From positions 1 to 49,681 of the IMG/VR virus record IMGVR_UViG_3300025577_000015: a DNA stretch of 49,681 nt; one strand, written 5' to 3'. Of the stretch, positions 33,767-42,532 are shown piece by piece. Positions within the stretch are counted from its first letter, which is position 1, and the number at the start of each line of letters is the position of its first letter. This DNA is from a virus. The notes beneath the pieces were generated by a model, which was given only the letters and a program-made list of their open reading frames with translations, had not been told where the DNA came from and did no database searches. The translations under genes were made by a program, and so were the position numbers.

Positions 33767-35221
33767 TTATACTGTTCTTTTTAACAGTACGAAGTTGTTA
33801 GCTGCTTGAGTACACAAAGTTCTTTCCGATAGGAAGTGAACATTCATTGCATCTTCGTCACTTGTGTAGTTTCCACCAACTGATCCAGTTACCCAAGATT
33901 TCAAACGTCTGTCATCAGCTTCTGAAGCTCTATAACGGATGTGTAAGAATGGTCGTGAGATGTTCTGTCCTAATTGTTGGTCATATACAGTAGATGTTCC
34001 TGCTGGAACGATTACTCCAGATATATCTGTAATACCTCCACGGGTTGTAGAATCATTTAGATATTTCCAGTCAGTCTTATAGAAATCGTAAGATCCTCTA
34101 CGGAATCCTGAGAATCCTAAGTTCAACGCCATTTCTTCTGAATTTTCGAATACACCGTAAGATGTTCCTCCAGTTCCGTAAGAATTTTGTTGTGCTAACA
34201 TATTATCAATGCTCAATGCAGTTTCACGATCTAAGAACATCATGTTCTCTTCAATTGCTCCTTGCTTATCAAGCTCTTGTAATATAGTATCAAATGCTCC
34301 AAGTCCTGCAGTAGGAGAAGACGCACCATCGAAGTCCGCATCGTTAAATACTAAACCTCTTGTTTCTAGTGCATCAAATAAACCTTGCATACCTGCGATA
34401 GTTGCTCCAGAAGCATCAGTAATAGTACTTTGAGCATCAGTAGCTTCAACCATTGACATTTCTAAGTAATCTTCAAAACGAATACGAGACTCGTGCTCAG
34501 ACTTTAAGTACCATAGGTATCCTCCAGTTCCAATTTCAGTAGTAACTTCAACCCATCCAATTTGAGCAACATCTGATCCGTTAACGGCATACTTGTCTCT
34601 TAGAATGATTGGTTTGTTACTGAAAGTTGTGAAAGAAGCATCAACTGAATTACCAGCTAAACTAGATCCTTTTCCATACTCAGAACCATATACGAATGTA
34701 CTAACGCCTGTTTGTGTATGTAAACCAGTTGGCAATTGCCCATTGGCAGTATCATATACTACGATGTCGTATGTTACATTAGTTCCAACCTGAGGTGTAA
34801 CGATTGCTTTTACGAAAGCTTTTGCCGTTATATTACCTTTGGCTAATACTATTGTCATACCTGGTCCTAGTAAAGGTGCTTTACCGTCTGGTGATGTTGT
34901 TGCATCTGGTAAAGATATTGTTTGGTTCGCTGCAGCTTGAGTTGTTACATTATCATAAGCGATATGTAATCTTCCTTGCTCTGACCAAACTACTTGATCC
35001 GACGCCATAGGCATCTCAGCTCCGACCATACGTAAAAATCCTGTGATTGTTCTGTTTCCATAACGCTCGATTTCTTTTTCGTATACCTCAGGTAAAAATT
35101 GTTGTGTAAAATCCATGTCCGCTAAAGATAGGTAGTTGTCTCCAAACAAACCTTTTATCGGGCGTGGTGTTAAGTGCGCTAAATTGGCTAATGTAGCCGG
35201 CGCGGTTGCAAATCCTGCCAT
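33767..35221 (-). CDS. major capsid protein
   Basis: This 484-residue protein has the features I expect of crAss-like or related HK97-fold capsid proteins: MDFTQQFLPEVYEKEIERYG near the N-terminus, then NRTITGFLRMVGAEMPMASD and VVWSEQGRLHI. A beta-rich inserted domain (about 90-200) follows, then EDYLEMSMVEATDAQ, and a C-terminal core with RPFLHIRYRASEADDRRLKSW. It lies directly downstream of a scaffold-type gene and portal. It would form the icosahedral shell. The gene is flanked on the 3' side by a hairpin and a long spacer, as would suit separate control of a very abundant protein. Confidence 0.9.
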   Translation of the reverse strand: MAGFATAPATLANLAHLTPRPIKGLFGDNYLSLADMDFTQQFLPEVYEKEIERYGNRTITGFLRMVGAEMPMASDQVVWSEQGRLHIAYDNVTTQAAANQTISLPDATTSPDGKAPLLGPGMTIVLAKGNITAKAFVKAIVTPQVGTNVTYDIVVYDTANGQLPTGLHTQTGVSTFVYGSEYGKGSSLAGNSVDASFTTFSNKPIILRDKYAVNGSDVAQIGWVEVTTEIGTGGYLWYLKSEHESRIRFEDYLEMSMVEATDAQSTITDASGATIAGMQGLFDALETRGLVFNDADFDGASSPTAGLGAFDTILQELDKQGAIEENMMFLDRETALSIDNMLAQQNSYGTGGTSYGVFENSEEMALNLGFSGFRRGSYDFYKTDWKYLNDSTTRGGITDISGVIVPAGTSTVYDQQLGQNISRPFLHIRYRASEADDRRLKSWVTGSVGGNYTSDEDAMNVHFLSERTLCTQAANNFVLLKRTV

Positions 35222-35229
35222 AATTTTTC

Positions 35230-36402
35230 TTATTTAATGTGTTTAAATGTTTTAATTTTCAATTTTGAATCACTTCCCCCAGAATCAACAGATCTTACTG
35301 CCCATCCATTCGATGTTTTAACGTCTTCATGAACGCCTCTAGCGCCCATTTGTATATTTTTCGAATTGGACATACTTGTTTTCATCGCGTCGGCTTTGCC
35401 TTGCTCATAAAAATGATTTGCAATAGAATCTGCATTCATAGCTGTAAACAATCCCTTGTGGTACCCCGCTGCATCTGACATTTGGTTATCTTTATCCAAG
35501 AACTTCTTGACAAAATTATTAATGTCGCTTTGGGTTTCCTTAATAGTAGGAGCGTCTTTAACTTTAAAACGGAATTTTTTGTCTCCAACTTGATAATCAA
35601 AACCTTTGAAATCATCGTTAAAAACACTTTCCGTTTTCTTTAAAAACGTTTGTGTTTGTTTTTCAGCTAATTGAGTTGCTGCTTCGTTTTCTTTTGTATA
35701 GCGATTGAAAAAGTCTACCGCTTTCTTTTGCTCAGGAGCCAGCCTTGCGCCGCCTTTAATTTCCTGATAATATTTATCTTTTAGCCCAGTAAGATGGTTT
35801 TTAGCTTTTGCTAATTCCTCTCTTCTTGCTAATTTTTTTCTTTTTATATCGCGCTCTTCGTCTATATCTTCGTCGTAAAGAAACTTGTCTTCCATTAAAA
35901 AGTCAATATCCTCTTCGTCTAAATGCGGCTTTGTATTAGCGTAATATTCTCTTAACAGTTGAGATTCATCTAAGTCTTCATAATTCTTATTAAGCTTAAC
36001 ATAGTCCTCAAGGGTCCCGCTTGTTTCATTCATAAAGTCAACAACCTTTTGAATGTTTTCAGGTAATTCAATACCGGTTTCTTTTTGTTCTTCTATAGCC
36101 TCAACTATATTGTCTTGCAAATCATCCGCTTGCTCCTGTACTTCTTCTTCTGTTATTTCCTCTATAGCGGATTCTACAGCATCAGGCACGGCAGTTTGTT
36201 CCTGCGCTTCAACCACAGGCTCTTCTACCTGCGTTGGCTCCGGGGCATCTTGCGTTGGCTCCGGGGCATCTTGCGCGGGCTCCGCTAGCTTAGACATATC
36301 TAATTTAATTGTTCCCTCTTCGTCTACGGACATGGGATTTGTATCAACAACCTCTTCCTGAGGTGTTTCTACTTGCTCTGTGTTTTCTGTTTGTTCTGAC
36401 AT
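35230..36402 (-). CDS. scaffolding-type protein, acidic and helical
   Basis: This 390-residue protein has an acidic Glu/Pro/Gln-rich N-terminus with a short tandem repeat (DAPEPTQ twice). A helical core follows (LEDYVKLNKNYEDLD, HLDEEDIDFLMEDKF, RKKLARREELAKAKNHL), and then a C-terminal Ser/Asn/Lys tail. Acidic, coiled-coil proteins between portal and major capsid genes are usually internal scaffolds that guide capsid assembly. Gene order and composition are the basis; no protease motif is seen in it. Spacing to the capsid gene is 8 bases. Confidence 0.78.
   Translation of the reverse strand: MSEQTENTEQVETPQEEVVDTNPMSVDEEGTIKLDMSKLAEPAQDAPEPTQDAPEPTQVEEPVVEAQEQTAVPDAVESAIEEITEEEVQEQADDLQDNIVEAIEEQKETGIELPENIQKVVDFMNETSGTLEDYVKLNKNYEDLDESQLLREYYANTKPHLDEEDIDFLMEDKFLYDEDIDEERDIKRKKLARREELAKAKNHLTGLKDKYYQEIKGGARLAPEQKKAVDFFNRYTKENEAATQLAEKQTQTFLKKTESVFNDDFKGFDYQVGDKKFRFKVKDAPTIKETQSDINNFVKKFLDKDNQMSDAAGYHKGLFTAMNADSIANHFYEQGKADAMKTSMSNSKNIQMGARGVHEDVKTSNGWAVRSVDSGGSDSKLKIKTFKHIK
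36231..36272 (-). repeat. two-copy 21-bp tandem repeat in the scaffold gene
   Basis: Positions 36231-36251 and 36252-36272 are exact copies of one 21-base unit, and a degenerate third copy follows. In frame, it gives the DAPEPTQ repeat in the disordered N-terminus of the scaffold-type protein. It is likely a slippage-prone, length-variable linker. Confidence 0.85.
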
Positions 36403-36434
36403 GATAAAATATTATATGATTGTTATTACTATTA

Positions 36435-38867
36435 TTACCTAGGATCAAACGCTCCTAAGCCAAACCCTTGACTCATTACGTCATTTCCTGCGGATTCAAA
36501 GTTTTTTGGCGGAGAATCGTTCTTTCTTTGAGCAATCATCTCGCTTTGTTGTGTACCTTGTATTCTAGTTCTTTGATCTTTACGATCTTCTACTTCTTTT
36601 TCTTTAGATTTAGCCCCGTCTACTTCTATACCTTTTAATTGCATATTGTATTGGAATTCTAACGCCATTAATTCTTTCTTAGCGTTAACCTCTACGCTTA
36701 TTCGCTTTTCTTCTAGGCTACCCTTAAGTTGCTCTAATTGCGCTTTAGTTTGGAACATGGCTTGATCTTTTTGTACCTCTGCCTGCGCCGCCACTTGTTG
36801 CGCTTGGGCATTTGCTTGCGCTTGTGCCTGTATATTAGCTTGCTGCTCTGCTTGTAATCTTTCCTGTCTTTTCTTTTGTTTAACCTTAAGAAGTTGATTT
36901 GCTAATTTAAGATTTTTTACCTCGCGAATATCTATAGCGTCGGAAAGATCTATACTGCCTTGCTGCAACGCAACTTGAACATTGTTTTCTAAAGTAGCTT
37001 TTTCTTCCTCGTCAGGCATTAATTCTAACATTATTCCAAAGTCATGCATATATAAATTAGACATTTCTTCTAAAACGCCTACGTTAAATTTACCTATCTT
37101 AGTTATAAAAGCTTCCTTGGCCGGATGGTACTCTATTATATCCGATATTCTTAAAGATAAGCATTCGCAAAGCTCTCTTGTTAAATACAATCCTGAATCA
37201 AGTATGTGTCTAGTCGCAGTATTTGAGTTTGCTGCGGCTAGCTTTTGCACCCCTACTAATGCTCTAGAGTCCGGTGTAGATCCATCTCTTGCTTCGTTTA
37301 GACCGGTTACATCCCTTATCATTTGTAGATAGTAGTTGTAGGTTGCAATTAATGTTTGCAATTTTGCGCCACCACTTCCAGTGGGCACTTCTTGTATAGG
37401 CACTTTACCAGGATTCATATCGCCTTCCTGCGTAAATGATCTACCTATTATAGAACCCGTTTGAAAAAACATATTTAATGCTTCTTGGGGATTGTAGTTT
37501 GTTCCGTTGCCTAAATCTACCTCATTAATACCATCGGCATCTAAATAAACACCGTCAGGTATCATTCTTTGTAGCACTTGCTGTAATTTCAAATGCGTCA
37601 ATTGCACCATATCAGCAAACCCTGTGCACTTACTTACCAATGATTCTATTCTGCCCTTATACATTCTAGGTGCGGTAATAGCGTAATTCATTTTAACTTT
37701 AGATACATCACTTTTAGGGCGCATCATATTCTTTGCCATTTCCCACTTAAGCATTATATCTGTACCAACAATCATAACGCCTTCATAAAGTACTTCAAGA
37801 GATCTTGACATTTTGCCAAACTGTTCTTCTAGCATTTCTACTGGAGGATCAAATTGATCATCTCGCACTATTATTTTGCTTGCCCCTGTTGCAGTTTCTT
37901 TTACTTTGTACACCTCGTTCATATAAGTCTTATAATTAAAATATAAAACTTGTATAACGTTTGAGTCTCTATTGTTGTTGTATTGGTTACTTACGCTTTG
38001 ATCAAATACCCCGTAATTTTGTGTTCCTTGTTGTTTAATTTTTTCTAACTGGTCTTGAGTTAGCTCGGGAAATTGCTTTTTAATTTCATTTATTGGTACA
38101 AACTTAACTTCTCCGGCATAATATATATCTTGAAAGTAAGGGTCTTCTGTATAAGAGTATACTAAATAAGCTGGATCAACATAATCAACGGTTACTCCTT
38201 CTGATTCTGAAAAGTTATTTTTAACGGCGCCTATACCTAATGTTACTAAATCTAAGTAAGTTCTTCTTTTTGTTAAATCGTATCTATTTTCGTCTAACAG
38301 TGTGTTAAGCGCTGTTTCTTCGGCTATTTCTATACCTTGCTTGTAAGTAAGCTGCATGTGTATATCAAGCTCTTCCTGTGAATCTGGTAAAGTTTCAGGT
38401 GGATTTTCAAAAAGGTTAATACCAAAATTTTCTTGAGCAAAGTTGTTTAGCTCCTCTGTTTGCTTGTCTCTTATAATGGATTCCATATAAGCAGTCCTTT
38501 TGCTCACACCATACGGATCTTGCGAATAAGTAGTAATATCAAAAGATCTATCAGCAATGCCATTAACAACTATATCAACAAACTTTGATAATATTGGGAC
38601 TGGCTTCCAGTCTAAGTTTAAATAAGATAAATCACCATTTATAGAAAGTTCATCTTTATATTTCTGTACAGGCTGTTCACCTCTTGAATATAACCTTAAC
38701 GTATGAAAAGAATTTTGATTACTTCTAAAGCGAGTTACACCTGAGTTGCTGCTGAACCATTCATTTTGAATCGCTCTACCAACTCTCAATCCATAATCTT
38801 GAGAAACTTTCTCCTGATCACTTACCACCTGGCTAGGGAAAAAACTATTTGTTACGCTATTCGCCAT
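36435..38867 (-). CDS. portal protein
   Basis: This is an 810-residue protein. The N-terminal part has FHTLRLYSRGEQPVQKYKDE, LSYLNLDWKPVPILSKFVD and IVVNGIADRSFDIT, a pattern I associate with portal proteins of crAss-like and related phages. The central clip and wing region follows. The last 170 residues are a Gln/Ala-rich coiled coil (QANIQAQAQANAQAQQ and onward), as in portals with long internal barrels. SPPK sits at 785-788, a version of the motif found in the small basic proteins. It is located between TerL and the scaffold gene, the standard place. It forms the twelve-fold DNA gate. Confidence 0.9.
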   Translation of the reverse strand: MANSVTNSFFPSQVVSDQEKVSQDYGLRVGRAIQNEWFSSNSGVTRFRSNQNSFHTLRLYSRGEQPVQKYKDELSINGDLSYLNLDWKPVPILSKFVDIVVNGIADRSFDITTYSQDPYGVSKRTAYMESIIRDKQTEELNNFAQENFGINLFENPPETLPDSQEELDIHMQLTYKQGIEIAEETALNTLLDENRYDLTKRRTYLDLVTLGIGAVKNNFSESEGVTVDYVDPAYLVYSYTEDPYFQDIYYAGEVKFVPINEIKKQFPELTQDQLEKIKQQGTQNYGVFDQSVSNQYNNNRDSNVIQVLYFNYKTYMNEVYKVKETATGASKIIVRDDQFDPPVEMLEEQFGKMSRSLEVLYEGVMIVGTDIMLKWEMAKNMMRPKSDVSKVKMNYAITAPRMYKGRIESLVSKCTGFADMVQLTHLKLQQVLQRMIPDGVYLDADGINEVDLGNGTNYNPQEALNMFFQTGSIIGRSFTQEGDMNPGKVPIQEVPTGSGGAKLQTLIATYNYYLQMIRDVTGLNEARDGSTPDSRALVGVQKLAAANSNTATRHILDSGLYLTRELCECLSLRISDIIEYHPAKEAFITKIGKFNVGVLEEMSNLYMHDFGIMLELMPDEEEKATLENNVQVALQQGSIDLSDAIDIREVKNLKLANQLLKVKQKKRQERLQAEQQANIQAQAQANAQAQQVAAQAEVQKDQAMFQTKAQLEQLKGSLEEKRISVEVNAKKELMALEFQYNMQLKGIEVDGAKSKEKEVEDRKDQRTRIQGTQQSEMIAQRKNDSPPKNFESAGNDVMSQGFGLGAFDPR

Positions 38868-38868
38868 A

Positions 38869-41082
38869 TTATTTTTTTATTATTTTTGATGCCGTACCCT
38901 CGTGAGAGTATTTTGCAAATCTTAAATTAACAACTTGCCTTTGTATTTTATTACTTGGTCTATATAAATCTTTGTTACAAGCCATTATAGCTAAACCAGA
39001 ACTAATAGCAGCATCAAATTTTGTCCTATTATTTATATCAAACTTAGACCAATCATTTAGTGTTTCGTTAAAATACATTGTGCCATACTGGCCCTCTTCA
39101 TTTAAACCAACGTGCCTATCTATATACATTTCAATAGCCGCCGCGTGAGCTTGCTTTATATCCTCACTTGAGTTTGGTATTCCACCAATTTCTTTTTCTG
39201 TTACCGACAACTTGTTCCAAAGCTTATCTGGCCTATTCATTGAGTACCCGCGATAGCCTCTTCTTTTAAAATAATATAAAAGTCTAGGCTTGTTGTTTTC
39301 GCACAATAAAGGCATACCGTAGAATACGCACGCCATTAATACATCTTCAAAAAACATTTCTGCCGTTTGCGGTCTAGCTACATATTCCAAGAAAAAAGTA
39401 CTTGGAGGCGCATCTTCCATACTAAACTTAGTTAAACCGTGCAAGGCCCCTTTAGATCCTCTTCCGTCTGTCGTTCCAGATATATCATAACTATCGCAAC
39501 CGAAAGCTCCCATGTGTTCGTTGCCTGGATACTTTATACCATTACGTGTAGTTTGTCTATTTTGAATATTATAACTAGGTGTCCAAGAAATTAAAAACCT
39601 GCCTTGAGGGTTTGGGTTAAATATTACTTTCGTATCTTTAACTCCGTGCTCCCATTGAAAGCTACCTCTTGTTAGGACATTACTGTTACCTAAGTCTTCG
39701 TTATAATCTATTTGCTCGTATATTTTTGCTAAATTAAATATACTATTTTTTGTTTCGTCTCTGAATGCGTGCTCTTCTGTTCTTGGGAATTGTCTGTAAA
39801 ACTCATTTAGAGCGTCCTGGTCGCCTTTTAATCCATCTACCTCATTATTCCAGTGCTCAATCACTCCGACTTCTATAACGTCTCCGTGTGGTCCCACAGT
39901 GCCTTCTGGCGGCTTATTAAATACTGGTTGTCCGTATTCGTCAATAAACCCTTCGTAATTCCATTCCATGGGAATAAACAAAGAATACAATCCAGACTTT
40001 GTTTGCCCGTTCGCATTTCTTTTTGTTACATCAGAGCTGTTGTATAACTTTTTAAAGTTTTCTCCTCCTTTGTCTAAAGCATTTGATGTTGACCCCATCA
40101 TACACTTACCTATAATTCTACTACCTAGTCTTAGACAAGTTTTAGTTACTCGCCAGTTATTAAGTATATTGTTTGGCCTTTCCCATTTACCGCTTTCATC
40201 GTGTACTAATAGTTTTAGTTTTTCACCATCGTATGCGTTGTCCCCTGTGTTTTTCCAGTCGATCGTGGTATCGAGCCCGATAATGTCTTCCGTTGCGACG
40301 TTAGAGTCAAGTTTCTTCCTTGTAAATTTTGAAGCGGGGACTCTGTAAGCGAGTTCTGTTTTAGGACGGTCCATTCCGTCTTGTATTGGTTTAAAGAAGA
40401 ATGGATAGTTAATCGATATTGGTACAACTTTGTCTGTAAACATTTTCTTTGCATCGGATCCAGATTTGGACAGTATTCCAAATCGAGCATCTGAAGATAT
40501 TGTTGCTTGGTTAACAGTTTCGCCGGAAGCCATAAAAGAAAATCCAGATCGTCTGTTTTTGAGGTAGGACATTCCATAACATCTTTTGTCTGCTTTGCAA
40601 GCTTCCCAGAATATGTAGAATAATCTGTTTGATTCTCTAAAGTCAGGTTGCCCAACGTCAATTTTGGACCACTGCAAGTACATAAAGTGAGTACCAGTAA
40701 TGTAAGTAGCCACACCTCTATTATTGAACCAATGACCTTCCTCTCTTTTTCTAAATTGTTCATCTATATATTTTTCCCAAGTTTCTTTAAATTCATCTGG
40801 ATAATCTCGCCAATCAAATATACTGCCAATACTCTTTAACTCTTTAGGGTATTCTTCCGGCGTCCATTTGTTGGTTTCCTTGCTTACTTTAGCAGGTTCA
40901 GCCGGTAAAGCAATTTTTAAACCTTGTATATTATATATTTCACCTATCTTACCTGTTCTGCTTATAACAACAACGTCGTGCTCTTTGTTATAACCATACT
41001 CCCATTTTCTACTTCTATTTAACCTAGATATAGTGTTAGACTTAATAGGTGTTATTATACTGTATAGATCCTGTGTATACAT
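38869..41082 (-). CDS. terminase large subunit
   Basis: This 737-residue packaging motor has an atypical Walker A region (KNRRSGFS at 175-182), Walker B LLVHDE at 291-296, a coupling motif GSTSNA at 330-335, and nuclease residues D530 and D533 in FGCDSYDIS. The ATPase drives DNA into the head and the RNase H-like nuclease cuts concatemers. The length, and the Arg-rich Walker A without the usual GK(S/T), match large terminases of crAss-like phages. The start overlaps the stop of the upstream small gene by TAATG. It precedes the portal gene by one base. Confidence 0.9.
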   Translation of the reverse strand: MYTQDLYSIITPIKSNTISRLNRSRKWEYGYNKEHDVVVISRTGKIGEIYNIQGLKIALPAEPAKVSKETNKWTPEEYPKELKSIGSIFDWRDYPDEFKETWEKYIDEQFRKREEGHWFNNRGVATYITGTHFMYLQWSKIDVGQPDFRESNRLFYIFWEACKADKRCYGMSYLKNRRSGFSFMASGETVNQATISSDARFGILSKSGSDAKKMFTDKVVPISINYPFFFKPIQDGMDRPKTELAYRVPASKFTRKKLDSNVATEDIIGLDTTIDWKNTGDNAYDGEKLKLLVHDESGKWERPNNILNNWRVTKTCLRLGSRIIGKCMMGSTSNALDKGGENFKKLYNSSDVTKRNANGQTKSGLYSLFIPMEWNYEGFIDEYGQPVFNKPPEGTVGPHGDVIEVGVIEHWNNEVDGLKGDQDALNEFYRQFPRTEEHAFRDETKNSIFNLAKIYEQIDYNEDLGNSNVLTRGSFQWEHGVKDTKVIFNPNPQGRFLISWTPSYNIQNRQTTRNGIKYPGNEHMGAFGCDSYDISGTTDGRGSKGALHGLTKFSMEDAPPSTFFLEYVARPQTAEMFFEDVLMACVFYGMPLLCENNKPRLLYYFKRRGYRGYSMNRPDKLWNKLSVTEKEIGGIPNSSEDIKQAHAAAIEMYIDRHVGLNEEGQYGTMYFNETLNDWSKFDINNRTKFDAAISSGLAIMACNKDLYRPSNKIQRQVVNLRFAKYSHEGTASKIIKK

Positions 41083-41357
41083 TACTTAGATCTTTTTTCA
41101 GCAAAACCTTTAAAGTCTTTCTTTACCGCTTCTTCCTTTGGTTTATTATCCAAAGCTCTTTGCTCATCATTAATACGGTTTAAGATTTCGAAGGCATCGA
41201 ATATTGCTAGCTTTTTCGTGGCTGCTGCATTTTTTAATCTGTCTGCTGATATATCATCGTCTGAATCAACAATAGCTTCTTTAGCTACTTTTATTAATTC
41301 TTCAACTGCTTTCTGCCCAGCTAGGATTATATTCCTCTTCGTTTCCTTTATATCCAT
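41082..41357 (-). CDS. small helical protein, possible small terminase subunit
   Basis: This 91-residue protein is fully helical in appearance, with a central acidic loop (VDSDDDISADRLKNAAATKK) and a basic C-terminus. It lies immediately upstream of TerL and is coupled by a TAATG overlap, the position expected of TerS. There is no clear helix-turn-helix, so TerS is a positional guess. Its 5' end overlaps the preceding gene by 56 nt, unusually long here. No in-frame ATG would shorten the overlap. Confidence 0.55.
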   Translation of the reverse strand: MDIKETKRNIILAGQKAVEELIKVAKEAIVDSDDDISADRLKNAAATKKLAIFDAFEILNRINDEQRALDNKPKEEAVKKDFKGFAEKRSK

Positions 41358-41895
41358 AATTGATTGTAATTGAATTCGTGGGTACTCGGTATAACCTCTG
41401 CCCTTCTATAATAAACTCGTATTCTGACGTAGGTATAAAACCCACTATATTATCTACTTCTAAGCCACAAGTGCAATACTTAACCACGCCTATTAATGGC
41501 TTTTCTTTTTCAATAGAAAACATTTTAGTTTCCTTGATTGGGGCAACAAAACAAAAACCTTCTAAAGCTTTCCATTCGCCGTCTCTTTTGTATGCGTATA
41601 TCTGATCCGGCTGAGCCAAATAAGTTTCTTCTGTTAAATAGCTTTTACTATTTTTTTCTTCACCCCTTACATCTCTGAATCTTCTAAATACATTATGATG
41701 CAATATTACTTCATCTCCTTCTCGAAGCTCTTGGTATTTTTTAGCTAGCGGTAAACTCAGTATAACCCCTATTCTATTTGAATACTCGTGGTTTTGTAAC
41801 TCAGTGTTTAATAGTAATTCTTGCCCTTCAATTGTAGTCTGTCCTGTTGTTCTGCCCCCCTGTGGTGTTACAAGGTAATTAAATACACTTTGCAT
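41302..41895 (-). CDS. conserved beta-rich protein, unknown
   Basis: This is a 197-residue protein. The segment RIGVILSLPLAKKYQELREG, then DEVILHHNVFRRFRD, and later DQIYAYKRDGEWKALEGFCF, forms a beta-rich barrel-like pattern that loosely recalls the GroES fold. A true GroES gene is also present 3 kb away, so this could be a second co-chaperonin-like barrel or an unrelated structural domain. A Cys pair (CTCG) lies around residue 140. It sits among small conserved genes between the basic proteins and terminase. Function is unassigned; the GroES resemblance is tentative. Confidence 0.55.
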   Translation of the reverse strand: MQSVFNYLVTPQGGRTTGQTTIEGQELLLNTELQNHEYSNRIGVILSLPLAKKYQELREGDEVILHHNVFRRFRDVRGEEKNSKSYLTEETYLAQPDQIYAYKRDGEWKALEGFCFVAPIKETKMFSIEKEKPLIGVVKYCTCGLEVDNIVGFIPTSEYEFIIEGQRLYRVPTNSITINYGYKGNEEEYNPSWAESS

Positions 41896-41896
41896 T

Positions 41897-42115
41897 TTAC
41901 CATGAAATATTATATTCTACAGATATTGACATGTTCTTGTTGAAGTCCTTCCAAGGCATAAGTATATCCCCTTTAGATATATACACAGTGTATTTGTTGT
42001 CTTCCTCTATAATACTATCTATAGTATGCCCACCATATACTTCCTGCCCTACGGCATAGTGCATTGCGTCATTCTTATAATCTTTACCTATACTAATCTT
42101 TCTTATCAACTGCAT
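41897..42115 (-). CDS. small conserved phage protein, unknown
   Basis: This 72-residue protein has the pattern ISIGKDYKNDAMHYAVGQEV, then HTIDSI and YTVYISKGDILMPWKDF. I recall this pattern as a small hypothetical protein near the terminase genes of related phages. It is probably a compact beta-rich fold. Its 5' end overlaps the upstream gene by 23 nt and its stop is one base from the next start, so it belongs to the same cotranslated run. No function can be given. Confidence 0.6.
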   Translation of the reverse strand: MQLIRKISIGKDYKNDAMHYAVGQEVYGGHTIDSIIEEDNKYTVYISKGDILMPWKDFNKNMSISVEYNISW

Positions 42116-42374
42116 TTTCTGTAAATTTACCAGTATTAAGATCGATGCTTACGTCTCCGTATTTAGAGGCAAGTATTTTTTGAGTGCTTTCTACTTCTTT
42201 AGTGAATAATAATATTTCGGCTAGAAGTTTAGCCTTGTGCGCTTCAAGCCCACCTATTTGCATTTGTGTTTCGTTTACACGATTTACAGCTTCTCGCAAT
42301 TCATTTAATTCAGATTCGCTGAGCTGGTTATCTTTAACAACTTCAAACTCTGTGTAGTCTTTTTCTTTTTTCAT
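42093..42374 (-). CDS. coiled-coil protein, unknown
   Basis: This 93-residue protein is mostly one long coiled coil (SELNELREAVNRVNETQMQI, then LEAHKAKLLAEILLFTKEVE), followed by a short KYGDVSIDLNTG hairpin. This helix-then-DxNTG pattern is frequent in small phage proteins near packaging genes. It could be a structural or assembly accessory. It overlaps the next gene by 23 nt. Function is unknown. Confidence 0.6.
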   Translation of the reverse strand: MKKEKDYTEFEVVKDNQLSESELNELREAVNRVNETQMQIGGLEAHKAKLLAEILLFTKEVESTQKILASKYGDVSIDLNTGKFTENAVDKKD

Positions 42375-42391
42375 TTAATTAAATTTAATTT

Positions 42392-42532
42392 TTACTTATA
42401 TGGAAACATCTTGTTTAATGTTTCTTTTCTTTTATCACAACCGCAATCAAAAGGCAAAGCTTTAACCACTTTTTTAATTCCGGTTACGGTTGTAATTTTT
42501 TCTATTGTATCTCCTAATCCTTTAGGGTTCAT
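42392..42532 (-). CDS. 46-residue DCGCDKR protein
   Basis: ATG at 42530-42532 overlaps the stop of the upstream basic protein (ATGA), and TAA is at 42392-42394. The 46-residue peptide reads MNPKGLGDTIEKITTVTG, then a hydrophobic basic stretch and FDCGCDKRKETLNKMFPYK in its second half. I recognise the GLGDTIEK and CGCDKRK pattern from small proteins of other Bacteroidota phages. Two close cysteines (CGC) could bind a metal or form a disulphide. Function is unknown. Confidence 0.65.
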   Translation of the reverse strand: MNPKGLGDTIEKITTVTGIKKVVKALPFDCGCDKRKETLNKMFPYK

